This document shows, in pieces, positions 27,026-35,602 of a DNA stretch of 64,000 nucleotides. The notes beneath the pieces are model-generated. The model did not search any database, was not told the DNA's origin, and saw only the letters and a list, made by a program, of their open reading frames with translations. Position 1 is the stretch's first letter; the number at the start of each line of letters is the position of its first letter. A program made the position numbers and the translations under genes. Source of the DNA: Chryseobacterium scophthalmum (GTDB lineage Bacteria; Bacteroidota; Bacteroidia; Flavobacteriales; Weeksellaceae); the NCBI RefSeq assembly GCF_900143185.1, contig NZ_FSRQ01000001.1, positions 62,001-126,000 on the forward strand, in the 5' to 3' direction.

Positions 27026-30000
27026 ATGTCTAATAACAAAAGAATTTTCGTAGAAAAAAGAGGTATTTTCGATGTAGAAAGTCCAAAGATTTTTGATGAA
27101 GTAAAAGCGGTTGTTCCGTCTATCCAAAGCGTAAAAGTGTATAACGTTTACGATATTTTTGGATTAAACGATGGTGAATTCGAAAAAGTAGTAAACAGTA
27201 CTTTCGTAGATCCGGTTACTGATATTTTAATCGAAGAAAACCCTGCGCAGGGAATTTATTTCGCATTAGAATTTTTACCGGGACAATACGATCAGCGTGC
27301 TGATTCTGCGCAACAGTGTATCGCTTTACTGACTGAAAATGAGAAGTCTAAAGTAAGAAGCGGTAAACTTATCGAGTTTGAAGGAGTTTCTGAATCTGAT
27401 TTAGTTAAGATCAAAGATCTTTTAATCAATAAAGTAGAATCTCAGGAGAAAGATCTATCAACTTTAAATATTCCTGCGGAAGAAATGCCGTCAAAAGTGA
27501 TTGTTCATGAAGGTTTTATCAATTTTGATGATGCCCAACTTGAAGAATTTTTTAACGATCACGGTTTTGCTTTAGGATTGGATGATTTGAAATTCATTCA
27601 GGAATATTTTAAAACTGAACAGAGAAATCCTACGGAAACTGAACTTAAAGTTTTAGACACGTATTGGAGTGACCATTGTCGTCACACAACGTTTGAAACG
27701 GAATTGTCAAATATTGAATTTGAAGGACAGTTTAAACATACATTGGAAACTATTTTCAATGATTATATCGAAAAAAGAAAGTTCTTAGGGCGCGAATTGA
27801 AACCAATCTCTTTAATGGATTTGGCGACTGTTTGCGGAAGATATTTTAGTAAAACCGGAAAGCTTGATAACTTGGTAGTTTCAGACGAAATCAACGCTTG
27901 TACAATCCAGATCGAAGCTGAATACGATGGTAAAAAAGAACCTTGGTATTTATTATTCAAAAACGAAACACACAATCACCCAACAGAAATTGAACCTTTT
28001 GGTGGAGCTTCAACGTGTTTAGGTGGCGCGATCAGAGACCCTTTGTCTGGACGTTCTTTCGTTTTCCAGGCGATGAGATTAACGGGCGCTGCTGATGTTT
28101 TAGAATCGGTTGATAAAACTTTACCAGGGAAATTACCTCAAAAAACAATCACAAAACAGGCTGCCAACGGATATTCTTCTTACGGTAACCAAATCGGTTT
28201 GGCAACTACAATGGTTTCTGAGATCTATGACGAAGGCTACAAAGCAAAAAGAATGGAAGTTGGTTTCGTTGCCGGAGCGGTTCCTGTGGATTGGGTAAGA
28301 CGTGAAAAGCCTGAAGCTGGTGATTCTATCATCATTTTAGGTGGTGCAACAGGTCGTGACGGAGTTGGTGGAGCAAGCGGAAGTTCGAAAGAACAGGACG
28401 AAACTTCTATCCACACGATGAGTTCGGAAGTTCAGAAAGGAAATGCGGTTGAAGAACGTAAAATCCAGAGATTATTCAGAAATCCTGAAGTGACGAGACT
28501 AATTAAAAAATCGAATGATTTCGGAGCGGGTGGAGTTTCTGTAGCAATCGGTGAGATCGCTGATTCTTTGGAAGTTAATCTTGATGTTTTACCTTTAAAA
28601 TACGAAGGTTTGAACGGAACCGAGCTTGCTATTTCTGAATCTCAGGAAAGAATGGCAGTTGTGGTTGAACCAAAAGATAAAGAACAGTTCATCAAGTTCT
28701 GTGAAGCTGAAAACATTGTAGCTGTTGAAGTGGCGAAAGTAACAGATTCTGGAAGAATGCAAATGTTCTGGAAAGGTGATAAGATTGTTGACCTTTCAAG
28801 AGAATTCCTTGATACAAACGGTTGTTCTAAAAATCAGGAAGTTAAGATCACACATCTTAATGAATTGAAAGAAGAAGCACAGACTTTTAACGAAGAAAAT
28901 TTCTTAAAAATATTAAGTGATAAAAATGTTGCTTCTCAAAAAGGTTTGTTGGAAATGTTCGATTCATCGATTGGTGCGACTACAGTTGCAATGCCTTTAG
29001 GTGGAAAATATCAGCAGACTTTGATGGAAGGAAGTGTTCAGACGTTACCAATTTTAGGAGCAAAAGACATCGAAACGGTTTCTTTGGCGAGTTGGGGATT
29101 TGATGCTGAAATTTCAAAGCAAAACTCGTTATTAGGAGCTTCTTATGCAGTCGTTGAAAGTGTTGCTAAGATCGTTGCGATGGGTGGCGATTATAAAAAT
29201 ATCAGATTCAGTTTCCAGGAATATTTTGAAAAATTAGGTCAGAATCCAGAAAAATGGGGTAAGCCTTTGGCGTCTCTTTTGGGTGCTTATGATGCTCAAA
29301 TCAATTTCGGCTTAGCAGCAATTGGAGGGAAAGATTCTATGAGTGGAACATACCAGGATTTGAATGTTCCGCCAACGTTAATTTCTTTCGCTTGTGCTAA
29401 TGGAGAAAAGAAAAATATCATCTCTCCGGAATTTAAACAAGCAGGAAATAAACTGTATTTCTTTAATCATATTCCACAGGAAAACGGACTTCCAAACTAT
29501 GATAAATTGAAAGATGTTTACGAACTTATTTTCGAAAATGTCAAAGCTGGAAAAGTGGTTTCTGTGAAGACAATCAAAGAAGGCGGAGTTGCAGTTGCTT
29601 TAGCAAAAATGAGTTTCGGAAACAGATTGGGAGCTGAAATAAATATTGTTGATGAGAACGTTTTATTAGCCAAAAATATTGGGAGTTTAATCATCGAAGC
29701 AACAGAAGAATTAAGTTCTATTGAACTTCAATTAATAGGTGAGGTTAAAAATTCAAATATTTTGAAAATCAGTAATTTGAATTTTGAAATCGAAAAATTA
29801 CTTGAAGCAAATACAAAAACTTTTGAAAACCTTTTCTCAACGGTTGAAAAAGAAAAAATCGTGGTTGAATTAGATTCAAAACTGAACTCAATCAACCCAA
29901 GAAATATCGTTATAAAAAAACACGGAATTGCTCAACCAAGAGTTTTCGCCCCTGTTTTTCCAGGAACAAATTGTGAGTACGATACATTAAATGCATTCCA

Positions 30001-30724
30001 AAAAGAAGGTGCAATTGTAAGCAGTTTACCTTTGATCAATATCAATCATCAGTTGCTTGACGAAAGCATCGATGCGTGGGTGGAAGAAATTAAACAGTCA
30101 CAAATTTTAGCATTCTCCGGAGGGTTTTCTGCAGGTGACGAACCGGACGGTTCTGCTAAGTTTATCGTGAATGTTTTGAAAAACGAAAAGATGAAAAATG
30201 CCGTTCACGAATTGCTCGACAGAGACGGAATGATCATCGGAATTTGCAACGGTTTCCAGGCGTTGGTGAAGTCAGGATTGTTGCCTTATGGAAGAATCAA
30301 AGATTTGGATGAGAATTCTCCAACCTTGGCTCACAATGCAATCAGAAGACACATTTCTCAGATGGTCAATGTGAAAGTATTAAATGATGAATCGCCTTGG
30401 TTGAAAGGAATGAAAGACCAAGTCTTCACAATTCCAATTTCTCACGGTGAAGGTCGTTTTATGGCTTCAGAAGAAGAAATTCAGAAATTGTATGAGAACG
30501 GACAGATTGCTACTCAATATTTAGATTTAGATGGAAACATCGCTCACGGAATGCCGTTCAATCCAAATAACTCATTATTCGGAATTGAAGGGATCACAAG
30601 TCCGTGTGGTAAGATCTATGGTAGAATGGGGCATCCTGAACGTTTCGCAGAAGGATTAATGAAAAACATTCCAACAGCGAATTATCACAATATCTTTAAA
30701 AACGGAGTGGAATACTTTAAATAG
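27026..30724 (+). CDS. purL: Phosphoribosylformylglycinamidine synthase, single chain
   Basis: A 1232-aa FGAM synthase of the large one-polypeptide type, which turns FGAR, glutamine and ATP into FGAM in purine synthesis. The N-terminal PurS-like part is followed by the first synthetase half (TYWSDHCRHTTFETEL, FKNETHNHPTEIEPFGGAST) and the second half (AIGGKDSMSGTYQD). The C-terminal glutaminase holds the nucleophile Cys in GICNGFQALVKSG and the His/Glu pair in ISHGEGRFMASE. All key residues seem intact. It starts 29 bases after the WG gene. Confidence 0.97.
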   Translation: MSNNKRIFVEKRGIFDVESPKIFDEVKAVVPSIQSVKVYNVYDIFGLNDGEFEKVVNSTFVDPVTDILIEENPAQGIYFALEFLPGQYDQRADSAQQCIALLTENEKSKVRSGKLIEFEGVSESDLVKIKDLLINKVESQEKDLSTLNIPAEEMPSKVIVHEGFINFDDAQLEEFFNDHGFALGLDDLKFIQEYFKTEQRNPTETELKVLDTYWSDHCRHTTFETELSNIEFEGQFKHTLETIFNDYIEKRKFLGRELKPISLMDLATVCGRYFSKTGKLDNLVVSDEINACTIQIEAEYDGKKEPWYLLFKNETHNHPTEIEPFGGASTCLGGAIRDPLSGRSFVFQAMRLTGAADVLESVDKTLPGKLPQKTITKQAANGYSSYGNQIGLATTMVSEIYDEGYKAKRMEVGFVAGAVPVDWVRREKPEAGDSIIILGGATGRDGVGGASGSSKEQDETSIHTMSSEVQKGNAVEERKIQRLFRNPEVTRLIKKSNDFGAGGVSVAIGEIADSLEVNLDVLPLKYEGLNGTELAISESQERMAVVVEPKDKEQFIKFCEAENIVAVEVAKVTDSGRMQMFWKGDKIVDLSREFLDTNGCSKNQEVKITHLNELKEEAQTFNEENFLKILSDKNVASQKGLLEMFDSSIGATTVAMPLGGKYQQTLMEGSVQTLPILGAKDIETVSLASWGFDAEISKQNSLLGASYAVVESVAKIVAMGGDYKNIRFSFQEYFEKLGQNPEKWGKPLASLLGAYDAQINFGLAAIGGKDSMSGTYQDLNVPPTLISFACANGEKKNIISPEFKQAGNKLYFFNHIPQENGLPNYDKLKDVYELIFENVKAGKVVSVKTIKEGGVAVALAKMSFGNRLGAEINIVDENVLLAKNIGSLIIEATEELSSIELQLIGEVKNSNILKISNLNFEIEKLLEANTKTFENLFSTVEKEKIVVELDSKLNSINPRNIVIKKHGIAQPRVFAPVFPGTNCEYDTLNAFQKEGAIVSSLPLININHQLLDESIDAWVEEIKQSQILAFSGGFSAGDEPDGSAKFIVNVLKNEKMKNAVHELLDRDGMIIGICNGFQALVKSGLLPYGRIKDLDENSPTLAHNAIRRHISQMVNVKVLNDESPWLKGMKDQVFTIPISHGEGRFMASEEEIQKLYENGQIATQYLDLDGNIAHGMPFNPNNSLFGIEGITSPCGKIYGRMGHPERFAEGLMKNIPTANYHNIFKNGVEYFK

Positions 30725-30772
30725 CTCATTGAGGCTTATTAAAGGCTAAAATATTTTTAAATAAATAACAAG

Positions 30773-30808
30773 AAAATGACTGTCATTAATGGCAGTCATT
30801 TTTTATTT
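30773..30808 (+). terminator. purL terminator
   Basis: AAAATGACTG and CAGTCATTTT form a 10-bp stem followed by a T-run. The hairpin is nearly identical to one at 34005-34034 at the start of the barstar-like gene. Confidence 0.85.
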
Positions 30809-30916
30809 GAAAACTTTCGATGTTTTTTAAATAAAATCGAAAAAAAATAAAATAAATTGCAACATTCAAGGTGTGATTGCGTCTATTAGATAGAAACGAT
30901 AAACGACTAATAATTT

Positions 30917-31489
30917 TTGAAAACAAAAACAGTAAATATCAGTGACAGGGAATTGTTGGAGCTATGCGGTTCCGGAAACAATTCCGGATATTCTCTGCTT
31001 TATCAGCGCTATTCTAAGGCTGCTTTCAATTCAATATTTCGTATTGTAAATGATAGGGAAGATGCAGAAGATATTCTTCAGGAGGTTTTCGTGAAAGTAT
31101 TTTCGGAGATAAAATCTTTAAAAAATACTGACAGTTTCGGAGGGTGGGTTAAGCGAATTGCGATCAATCATTCACTGAATTTCCTCAGAAAAAAGAAAGT
31201 CTATTTTGCTGAAATTGAAGATGATAAAATGTTGGATGATAAAGATGATGAACTGGAAGAGAAACTGGCTTTAGAATTCCGTATAGAAGAGCTTCAGAAT
31301 GCTATCGCAGAGCTTCCGGTGCAAATCAGAACGATTGTGAATCTTCTTCTGTTTGAAGACATGCCACAGGAAGAAATAGCAAAAAGTTTGAATATTCCGG
31401 CAGGTACGGTAAGGAGCTATTATCACCGTGCTAAAAAGAAAATTTTTGAAAAACTAACTCAAAAAAGTCAAAATGAAAGATCAGCTTAA
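30917..31489 (+). CDS. ECF-type RNA polymerase sigma factor
   Basis: A 190-aa sigma-70 family factor; the TTG at 30917 gives MKTKTVNISDRELLELCGSG and no better start is seen. Region 2 is NDREDAEDILQEVFVKVFSE and region 4 has MPQEEIAKSLNIPAGTVRSY. An acidic linker (EIEDDKMLDDKDDELEEK) joins them. The stop overlaps the next gene by 17 bases, whose product fits an anti-sigma factor. Together with the DUF4097-like genes it forms an envelope-stress-type module. The signal is unknown. Confidence 0.9.
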   Translation: MKTKTVNISDRELLELCGSGNNSGYSLLYQRYSKAAFNSIFRIVNDREDAEDILQEVFVKVFSEIKSLKNTDSFGGWVKRIAINHSLNFLRKKKVYFAEIEDDKMLDDKDDELEEKLALEFRIEELQNAIAELPVQIRTIVNLLLFEDMPQEEIAKSLNIPAGTVRSYYHRAKKKIFEKLTQKSQNERSA

Positions 31490-32315
31490 AAAATATATTC
31501 AAGATCACCGGGAAGAGTTCGATATGCTCGAAGTTCCTGAAGACACGTTTGACAAAATAATGTCAAGACTGAATGAACCAGCCGTTTCTGTGGAAAAAAC
31601 AATTCCTTTGTTTTCGTGGAAAAAATGGACTGTCGCTGCTTCTATAGCTGTGATTTTCAGTATTGGAAGTTATACTTTGTGGAATCAAAAGGAAAGTGAA
31701 AGAACCAGGATTGCAGTTCATGAAAAACTTAAGGAAAACGGAAGTACAGTTGATGTTTTAAATCAAAAAAATGATTTGGAAACTGTGAAAATAGATACTG
31801 TAATACAGCAAAATACAGGTAAAGCTTTCACAAAAAATAATTCAGATGATTCACAGAAAATAGTAGAAACTAAAAGTCTTGCTCAGAATGATGATCTTGA
31901 GGGCGAAAGTAATTTTGATGAGCTGAAAGCTTTAGAATTGATAAATAATCAGCATTCAGCAAGTTCAAGGTTACGAGGAATAGATTTGCTGAAGAGTTTT
32001 TCAGCTTCTGATGAAAAAATTATCAATATTTTATCTGAAAAAGCACTTTCGGATGAAAATACAAATGTAAGATTGGCTGCTGTTGAAGCTTTATCTGTAC
32101 ATATTGAAAATGCAGAGGTTAGTAAAAATATTCGACAGATTTTTCTCAATCAGGATGACCCTATTGTGCAAAAAGAACTTATTGCGATTTTAACTGAGAA
32201 AAATCCATCCCAACTTAACAGAGAAGTTAATGCAAAGTTGAAGGAACTTACTCTGGATCCTACAACGGCCGTTTTCGTAAAAGACGAAGCATATGCGGTT
32301 TTAATGAGATATTAA
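31473..32315 (+). CDS. Putative anti-sigma factor with HEAT-like repeats
   Basis: A 280-aa protein. Residues 1-50 are cytosolic, a single membrane helix lies at about 53-69 (WTVAASIAVIFSIGSYTLW), and residues 70-280 would be periplasmic. The outer part has two or three HEAT-like helical repeats (ALELINNQHSASSRLRGIDL, ALSDENTNVRLAAVEAL, IFLNQDDPIVQKELIAIL). It overlaps the sigma gene by 17 bases. The anti-sigma role is inferred from position and topology; no classical anti-sigma zinc motif is seen. Confidence 0.7.
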   Translation: MKDQLKKYIQDHREEFDMLEVPEDTFDKIMSRLNEPAVSVEKTIPLFSWKKWTVAASIAVIFSIGSYTLWNQKESERTRIAVHEKLKENGSTVDVLNQKNDLETVKIDTVIQQNTGKAFTKNNSDDSQKIVETKSLAQNDDLEGESNFDELKALELINNQHSASSRLRGIDLLKSFSASDEKIINILSEKALSDENTNVRLAAVEALSVHIENAEVSKNIRQIFLNQDDPIVQKELIAILTEKNPSQLNREVNAKLKELTLDPTTAVFVKDEAYAVLMRY

Positions 32316-32361
32316 AAGCTTTTATATATAAACAAGTAAATTATTTAACAAATTAAACATT

Positions 32362-32427
32362 ATGAAATCGCCATTATTAGAAATTATAAACACGTGTGAT
32401 GGTACAGCGATAACATATGACAATTAA
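32362..32427 (+). CDS. Possible 21-aa peptide
   Basis: A short frame (MKSPLLEIINTCDGTAITYD, stop after Asn 21) lies between the anti-sigma gene and the first DUF4097-like gene. It has no leader and no known relative. It could be noise, or a remnant or regulatory leader. Confidence 0.2.
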   Translation: MKSPLLEIINTCDGTAITYDN

Positions 32428-32448
32428 AAAAACAATAAAAATCTACAT

Positions 32449-33246
32449 ATGAAAAAGATATATTTAATCTTATTTGCTTTGATGACACTTTCTGTGCATG
32501 CGCAAGATGATGCTGAGCAACCCAACGCTACACAAGAAAGTTCTAAAATGTATAAAATCAAAAAAAGTAAAGGCAAGCTACTCCTTAATTTAGGTAAAGT
32601 AACGGTGGAAGGTTACAAGGGGAGCGAAATCATTTTTTCGGTGAAAGGCGAAGATGAGGATGAAGATAAACGTGCCGAAGGGCTGCAAATTGTTAATTCT
32701 TTAGGACTTGTAGATAATACAGGACTTGGAATTAATTTAAATGAAAAAGACGGCATATTAGAGGTTAATTCTTTGAAAAAAATGTCTTTTCCGGATGTGA
32801 AAATTTTAGTTCCTGAAAACGTTATTATTTCATTTAAACATCAGTCACAATATGGAGGAGATATAGTTTTCAAAAATATTCAGAATGAAATTGAAATTGC
32901 GACCACATATAACAATATCAAGCTGGAAAATATTACAGGTCCAGCTACTGTAAAATCTATTTACGGAAAAGTAGAAGCGGTTTTTAGTCAAAATACAAAA
33001 GGACCTTTGTCGATTATTTCCGTGTATGGTCTTGCGGATGTTACGCTTCCTAAATCGGTAAAAGCTGATTTGAAAACAACAACTTCTTATGGTGAAATCT
33101 ATATGTCTCCGGATTTTAAAATTGATGTTGAGAAGAAAGATGGCTTGGTACGTCATGGCGATGAGCTGATTGGAAAAGTGAACGGCGGCGGTACTAATAT
33201 TGAAGTTCGTTCCGATTACAGTAAAGTTTATTTAAGAGCGAAATGA
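32449..33246 (+). CDS. DUF4097-like secreted envelope protein, copy 1
   Basis: A 265-aa protein with a signal peptide (KIYLILFALMTLSVHAQ). A right-handed beta-helix-like fold follows, with repeated short strands ending in glycine: ATTYNNIKLENITGPATVKS, SIYGKVEAVF, TTSYGEIYMSP and VRSDYSKVYLRAK. This is typical of DUF4097 adhesin-like proteins. It is cotranscribed with the next gene, with which its stop overlaps by four bases (ATGA). Confidence 0.75.
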   Translation: MKKIYLILFALMTLSVHAQDDAEQPNATQESSKMYKIKKSKGKLLLNLGKVTVEGYKGSEIIFSVKGEDEDEDKRAEGLQIVNSLGLVDNTGLGINLNEKDGILEVNSLKKMSFPDVKILVPENVIISFKHQSQYGGDIVFKNIQNEIEIATTYNNIKLENITGPATVKSIYGKVEAVFSQNTKGPLSIISVYGLADVTLPKSVKADLKTTTSYGEIYMSPDFKIDVEKKDGLVRHGDELIGKVNGGGTNIEVRSDYSKVYLRAK

Positions 33247-33965
33247 GAACGGTATTAACTCTTGCAGTGAGTTTGGTTTTCGGTCTTACTGCAGCACAAA
33301 AAACGATTAATAAAAGTTTTTCTACAGATAAAAACCAAAAAATATCGTTGAAGTTTGATTATCCCGAATTGATTAAAATCAGCACTTGGGATAAGCCGGA
33401 AGTTCAAATCTTGGGAACAGTTAATATTAATGAGAATGAAAGCAATGAAGCTTTTCAGATAAAAGAATCTAAAGAAGGAAATTCTCTGGTTATTGAAGGT
33501 AAAATAGCTGAAATGAAGAATATTCCTCATCGAATCAAGGTTGAAAAAGATAATAAAAAACTGATTTTTAAAACCCGTGAAGAGTATCAAAAGTATTGTA
33601 AAGAAAATAATGTAACGTTTAATTCGATGAACAATGGCGTTGATGTGGATATCAAATTAGAAATAAAAGTTCCGAAATCTTTAATGACTCAGATAGAATC
33701 TCAATATGGCTTGGTTGAAGTGAAAGATTTTGGCGGAACAATCAATGTGAATGCGATATACGGTGGAATTGATGCTACGGTTTTGGATAAAAATGTTGGA
33801 AAGCTTTCTGCGGAAACCCATTTTGGACAAATTTATTCAAATTTAGATACCAAATTCACAGGAAAAGATTCGAATGATTTTCGTACTTTAGTTACGGCAA
33901 CATTTGGAAACGGACCACAATATAATCTGGAATCCAAATACGGAAATATTTATCTAAGAAAATAG
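33243..33965 (+). CDS. DUF4097-like secreted envelope protein, copy 2
   Basis: A 240-aa protein with a signal peptide (TVLTLAVSLVFGLTAAQ). The C-terminal half repeats the beta pattern of its neighbour: SQYGLVEVKDFGGTINVNA, ETHFGQIYSN and ESKYGNIYLRK. Its ATG overlaps the upstream stop (ATGA), so the pair is translationally coupled. Probably periplasmic or surface-bound and controlled by the upstream ECF sigma factor. Confidence 0.75.
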   Translation: MRTVLTLAVSLVFGLTAAQKTINKSFSTDKNQKISLKFDYPELIKISTWDKPEVQILGTVNINENESNEAFQIKESKEGNSLVIEGKIAEMKNIPHRIKVEKDNKKLIFKTREEYQKYCKENNVTFNSMNNGVDVDIKLEIKVPKSLMTQIESQYGLVEVKDFGGTINVNAIYGGIDATVLDKNVGKLSAETHFGQIYSNLDTKFTGKDSNDFRTLVTATFGNGPQYNLESKYGNIYLRK

Positions 33966-33980
33966 TATTGGTAGTACTCA

Positions 33981-34364
33981 ATGAAAAACGAAATTCATCA
34001 TAAGAAAATGACCGTCATCAATGGCGGTCATTTTTCAGATTTGGAAGGCTTTTACGAAGAAATTTCTCAACTTTTTATGAAAGATGAAGATTGGAAAGTC
34101 GGAACTTTAGATGGTTTTGATGATATCTTGTACGGAGTTGAAACAGATATTACTTGGAAAGACTCTCAAAAGTCGAAAGAAGATTTAGGTCTTGATTTAA
34201 CTAAAAAATTTTATGAAAATAAGATTAAACAAGGGAAACCTTTCAACGTGCAATTGATTCAACAAAAATTAGACGAATTAATTGCCGGAAACGGAAAGAC
34301 TTTATTTGAAATTTTAATTGAGATCATAGAATCACATCAAAAAATAGAATTGATTTTAGATTGA
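33981..34364 (+). CDS. Barstar-family protein
   Basis: A 127-aa protein; a second possible start is Met10 (34008), which fits barstar better (MTVINGGHFSDLEGFYEEIS). The family inhibits secreted guanyl-specific ribonucleases such as barnase. DGFDDILYGVETDITWKD matches the binding loop region, and IQQKLDELIAGNGKTLFEIL the C-terminal helix. No barnase-like gene lies nearby, so it is an orphan. A terminator-like hairpin covers the Met10 codon. Confidence 0.75.
   Translation: MKNEIHHKKMTVINGGHFSDLEGFYEEISQLFMKDEDWKVGTLDGFDDILYGVETDITWKDSQKSKEDLGLDLTKKFYENKIKQGKPFNVQLIQQKLDELIAGNGKTLFEILIEIIESHQKIELILD
34005..34034 (+). promoter_or_regulatory. Hairpin over the alternative start of the barstar-like gene
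   Basis: AAAATGACCG and CGGTCATTTT pair around a ten-base loop and enclose the ATG at 34008. The sequence differs from the purL terminator hairpin by three bases, two of which are a compensating base-pair change. It could limit translation from Met10 or act as an attenuator. Confidence 0.4.
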
Positions 34365-34471
34365 TTTTTAAACACAAATAACACAAAATATCCGTGAAGA
34401 TCTGAGAGATCTGTGGGAATTAATAGTTTGAATTGAGATTGCTTCGTCGCTTCGCTCCTCGCAATGACTAT

Positions 34472-34828
34472 TTAATTGAAAATATATTTCCAATACACCA
34501 AAACTCCTACGATCACAGAAAGTATCGCCATCAAAGTAACGGCTCCCGCAGAAACATCTTTTATAAAGCCAATTCTTTTATCAAATTCAGGTTGAATGAT
34601 ATCGCAAATTTTCTCGATTGCTGTATTGAAAATTTCAGCTGCTAAAACTCCAAAACAAACGATAAGGATGAGAATTGTATCAAAACTTGACAGTTTTAGA
34701 TAAAAAATCAGAAAAATATTGATGAAAAAGGCGAAAACTTCAAGCTGAAAATTTCTTTCAGATCTAAGCATAAAGAAAATACCTCGAAAAGCATTCAGAA
34801 AACTTTTATGAATCGGAGGTTTGCGCAT
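34472..34828 (-). CDS. Diacylglycerol/undecaprenol kinase family protein
   Basis: A 118-aa membrane protein with three helices. The hallmark motif is seen as ERNFQLEVFAFFINIFLIF near the start and EIFNTAIEKICDII with IKDVSAGAVTLMAIL near the end. Such DgkA-like kinases phosphorylate diacylglycerol or undecaprenol in the inner membrane. Most Gram-positive and Bacteroidota forms are undecaprenol kinases, but the substrate is not proven. It diverges from the next gene. Confidence 0.87.
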   Translation of the reverse strand: MRKPPIHKSFLNAFRGIFFMLRSERNFQLEVFAFFINIFLIFYLKLSSFDTILILIVCFGVLAAEIFNTAIEKICDIIQPEFDKRIGFIKDVSAGAVTLMAILSVIVGVLVYWKYIFN

Positions 34829-34904
34829 TTTTTTTCTTTTTTACAAATATAGAAAAAAGAGGAGAATTTTAATTTTTCTCTTATCTTTGAGAAATTTAAT
34901 TTTA

Positions 34905-35519
34905 ATGATGAAAAATGTATTTCTTTTATTAGGTTTAGTGATTTCTACAAGCCTTTTTTCACAGGATTATAAGAAGAAAATTGCTAAATCTTCTTGCGAT
35001 TGTGTGAAGTCAATTAAGACCGAGGGAAAAAATGGTTCGGCAATAACCTCAGAGCTGGGAGTGTGTATGCTGAAAGCTACAATGCCTTTTTCAAAAGAGA
35101 TTAAAAGAGATTATAACATTGATCCTACCGCCGATATTATGGACAGCGCGAAAATGGAGCAGCTAGGAATAAAAATGGGAATTCTGATGGCGGAAGAATG
35201 TCAGGAAGAGTTTTTGAAAATAGCTCAATATTCTGATGAGGAAGCGGGAGGTAAAGAGTCTTCAGAATTTTTGATAAACGGAACGGTATCTAAAATTGAG
35301 AAAGAAAACTTTATTGTTTTCCATGTGGTAGGAGAAAATAAGATGCTGAATAAGCTTTACTGGATTTCATCTGTGGACTCCAATTTAGATTTACCTAAAG
35401 AATATCAGACTTTAATGAATAAGAAAGTTAACATCAGTTATTTTACGATGGAGATTTTTGATCCGAAAATTAATGACTACAAAACCCTGAATATTATCTC
35501 AACACTTAAAACAGAATAA
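34905..35519 (+). CDS. Secreted protein of unknown function
   Basis: ATG 34905 is chosen because a signal peptide follows (MKNVFLLLGLVISTSLFSQ); the frame is open from 34821 but that part overlaps the divergent gene. The mature protein of about 185 residues begins DYKKKIAKSSCDCVKSIK and contains three Cys, with CDC near the start and one in ELGVCML. No family is recognised. It stands just before dnaN. Confidence 0.7.
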   Translation: MMKNVFLLLGLVISTSLFSQDYKKKIAKSSCDCVKSIKTEGKNGSAITSELGVCMLKATMPFSKEIKRDYNIDPTADIMDSAKMEQLGIKMGILMAEECQEEFLKIAQYSDEEAGGKESSEFLINGTVSKIEKENFIVFHVVGENKMLNKLYWISSVDSNLDLPKEYQTLMNKKVNISYFTMEIFDPKINDYKTLNIISTLKTE

Positions 35520-35573
35520 TGATGTTTGTTAATAACTCTCCATATTATTCTTTTCTATCTGTTTTCTATTTAT

Positions 35574-35581
35574 TATATTTG
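35574..35581 (+). promoter_or_regulatory. Predicted -7 box of dnaN (TATATTTG)
   Basis: An exact TAnnTTTG match 21 bases before the dnaN ATG. Confidence 0.45.
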
Positions 35582-35602
35582 TAGAAACTTATTTTTAAAT
35601 CT

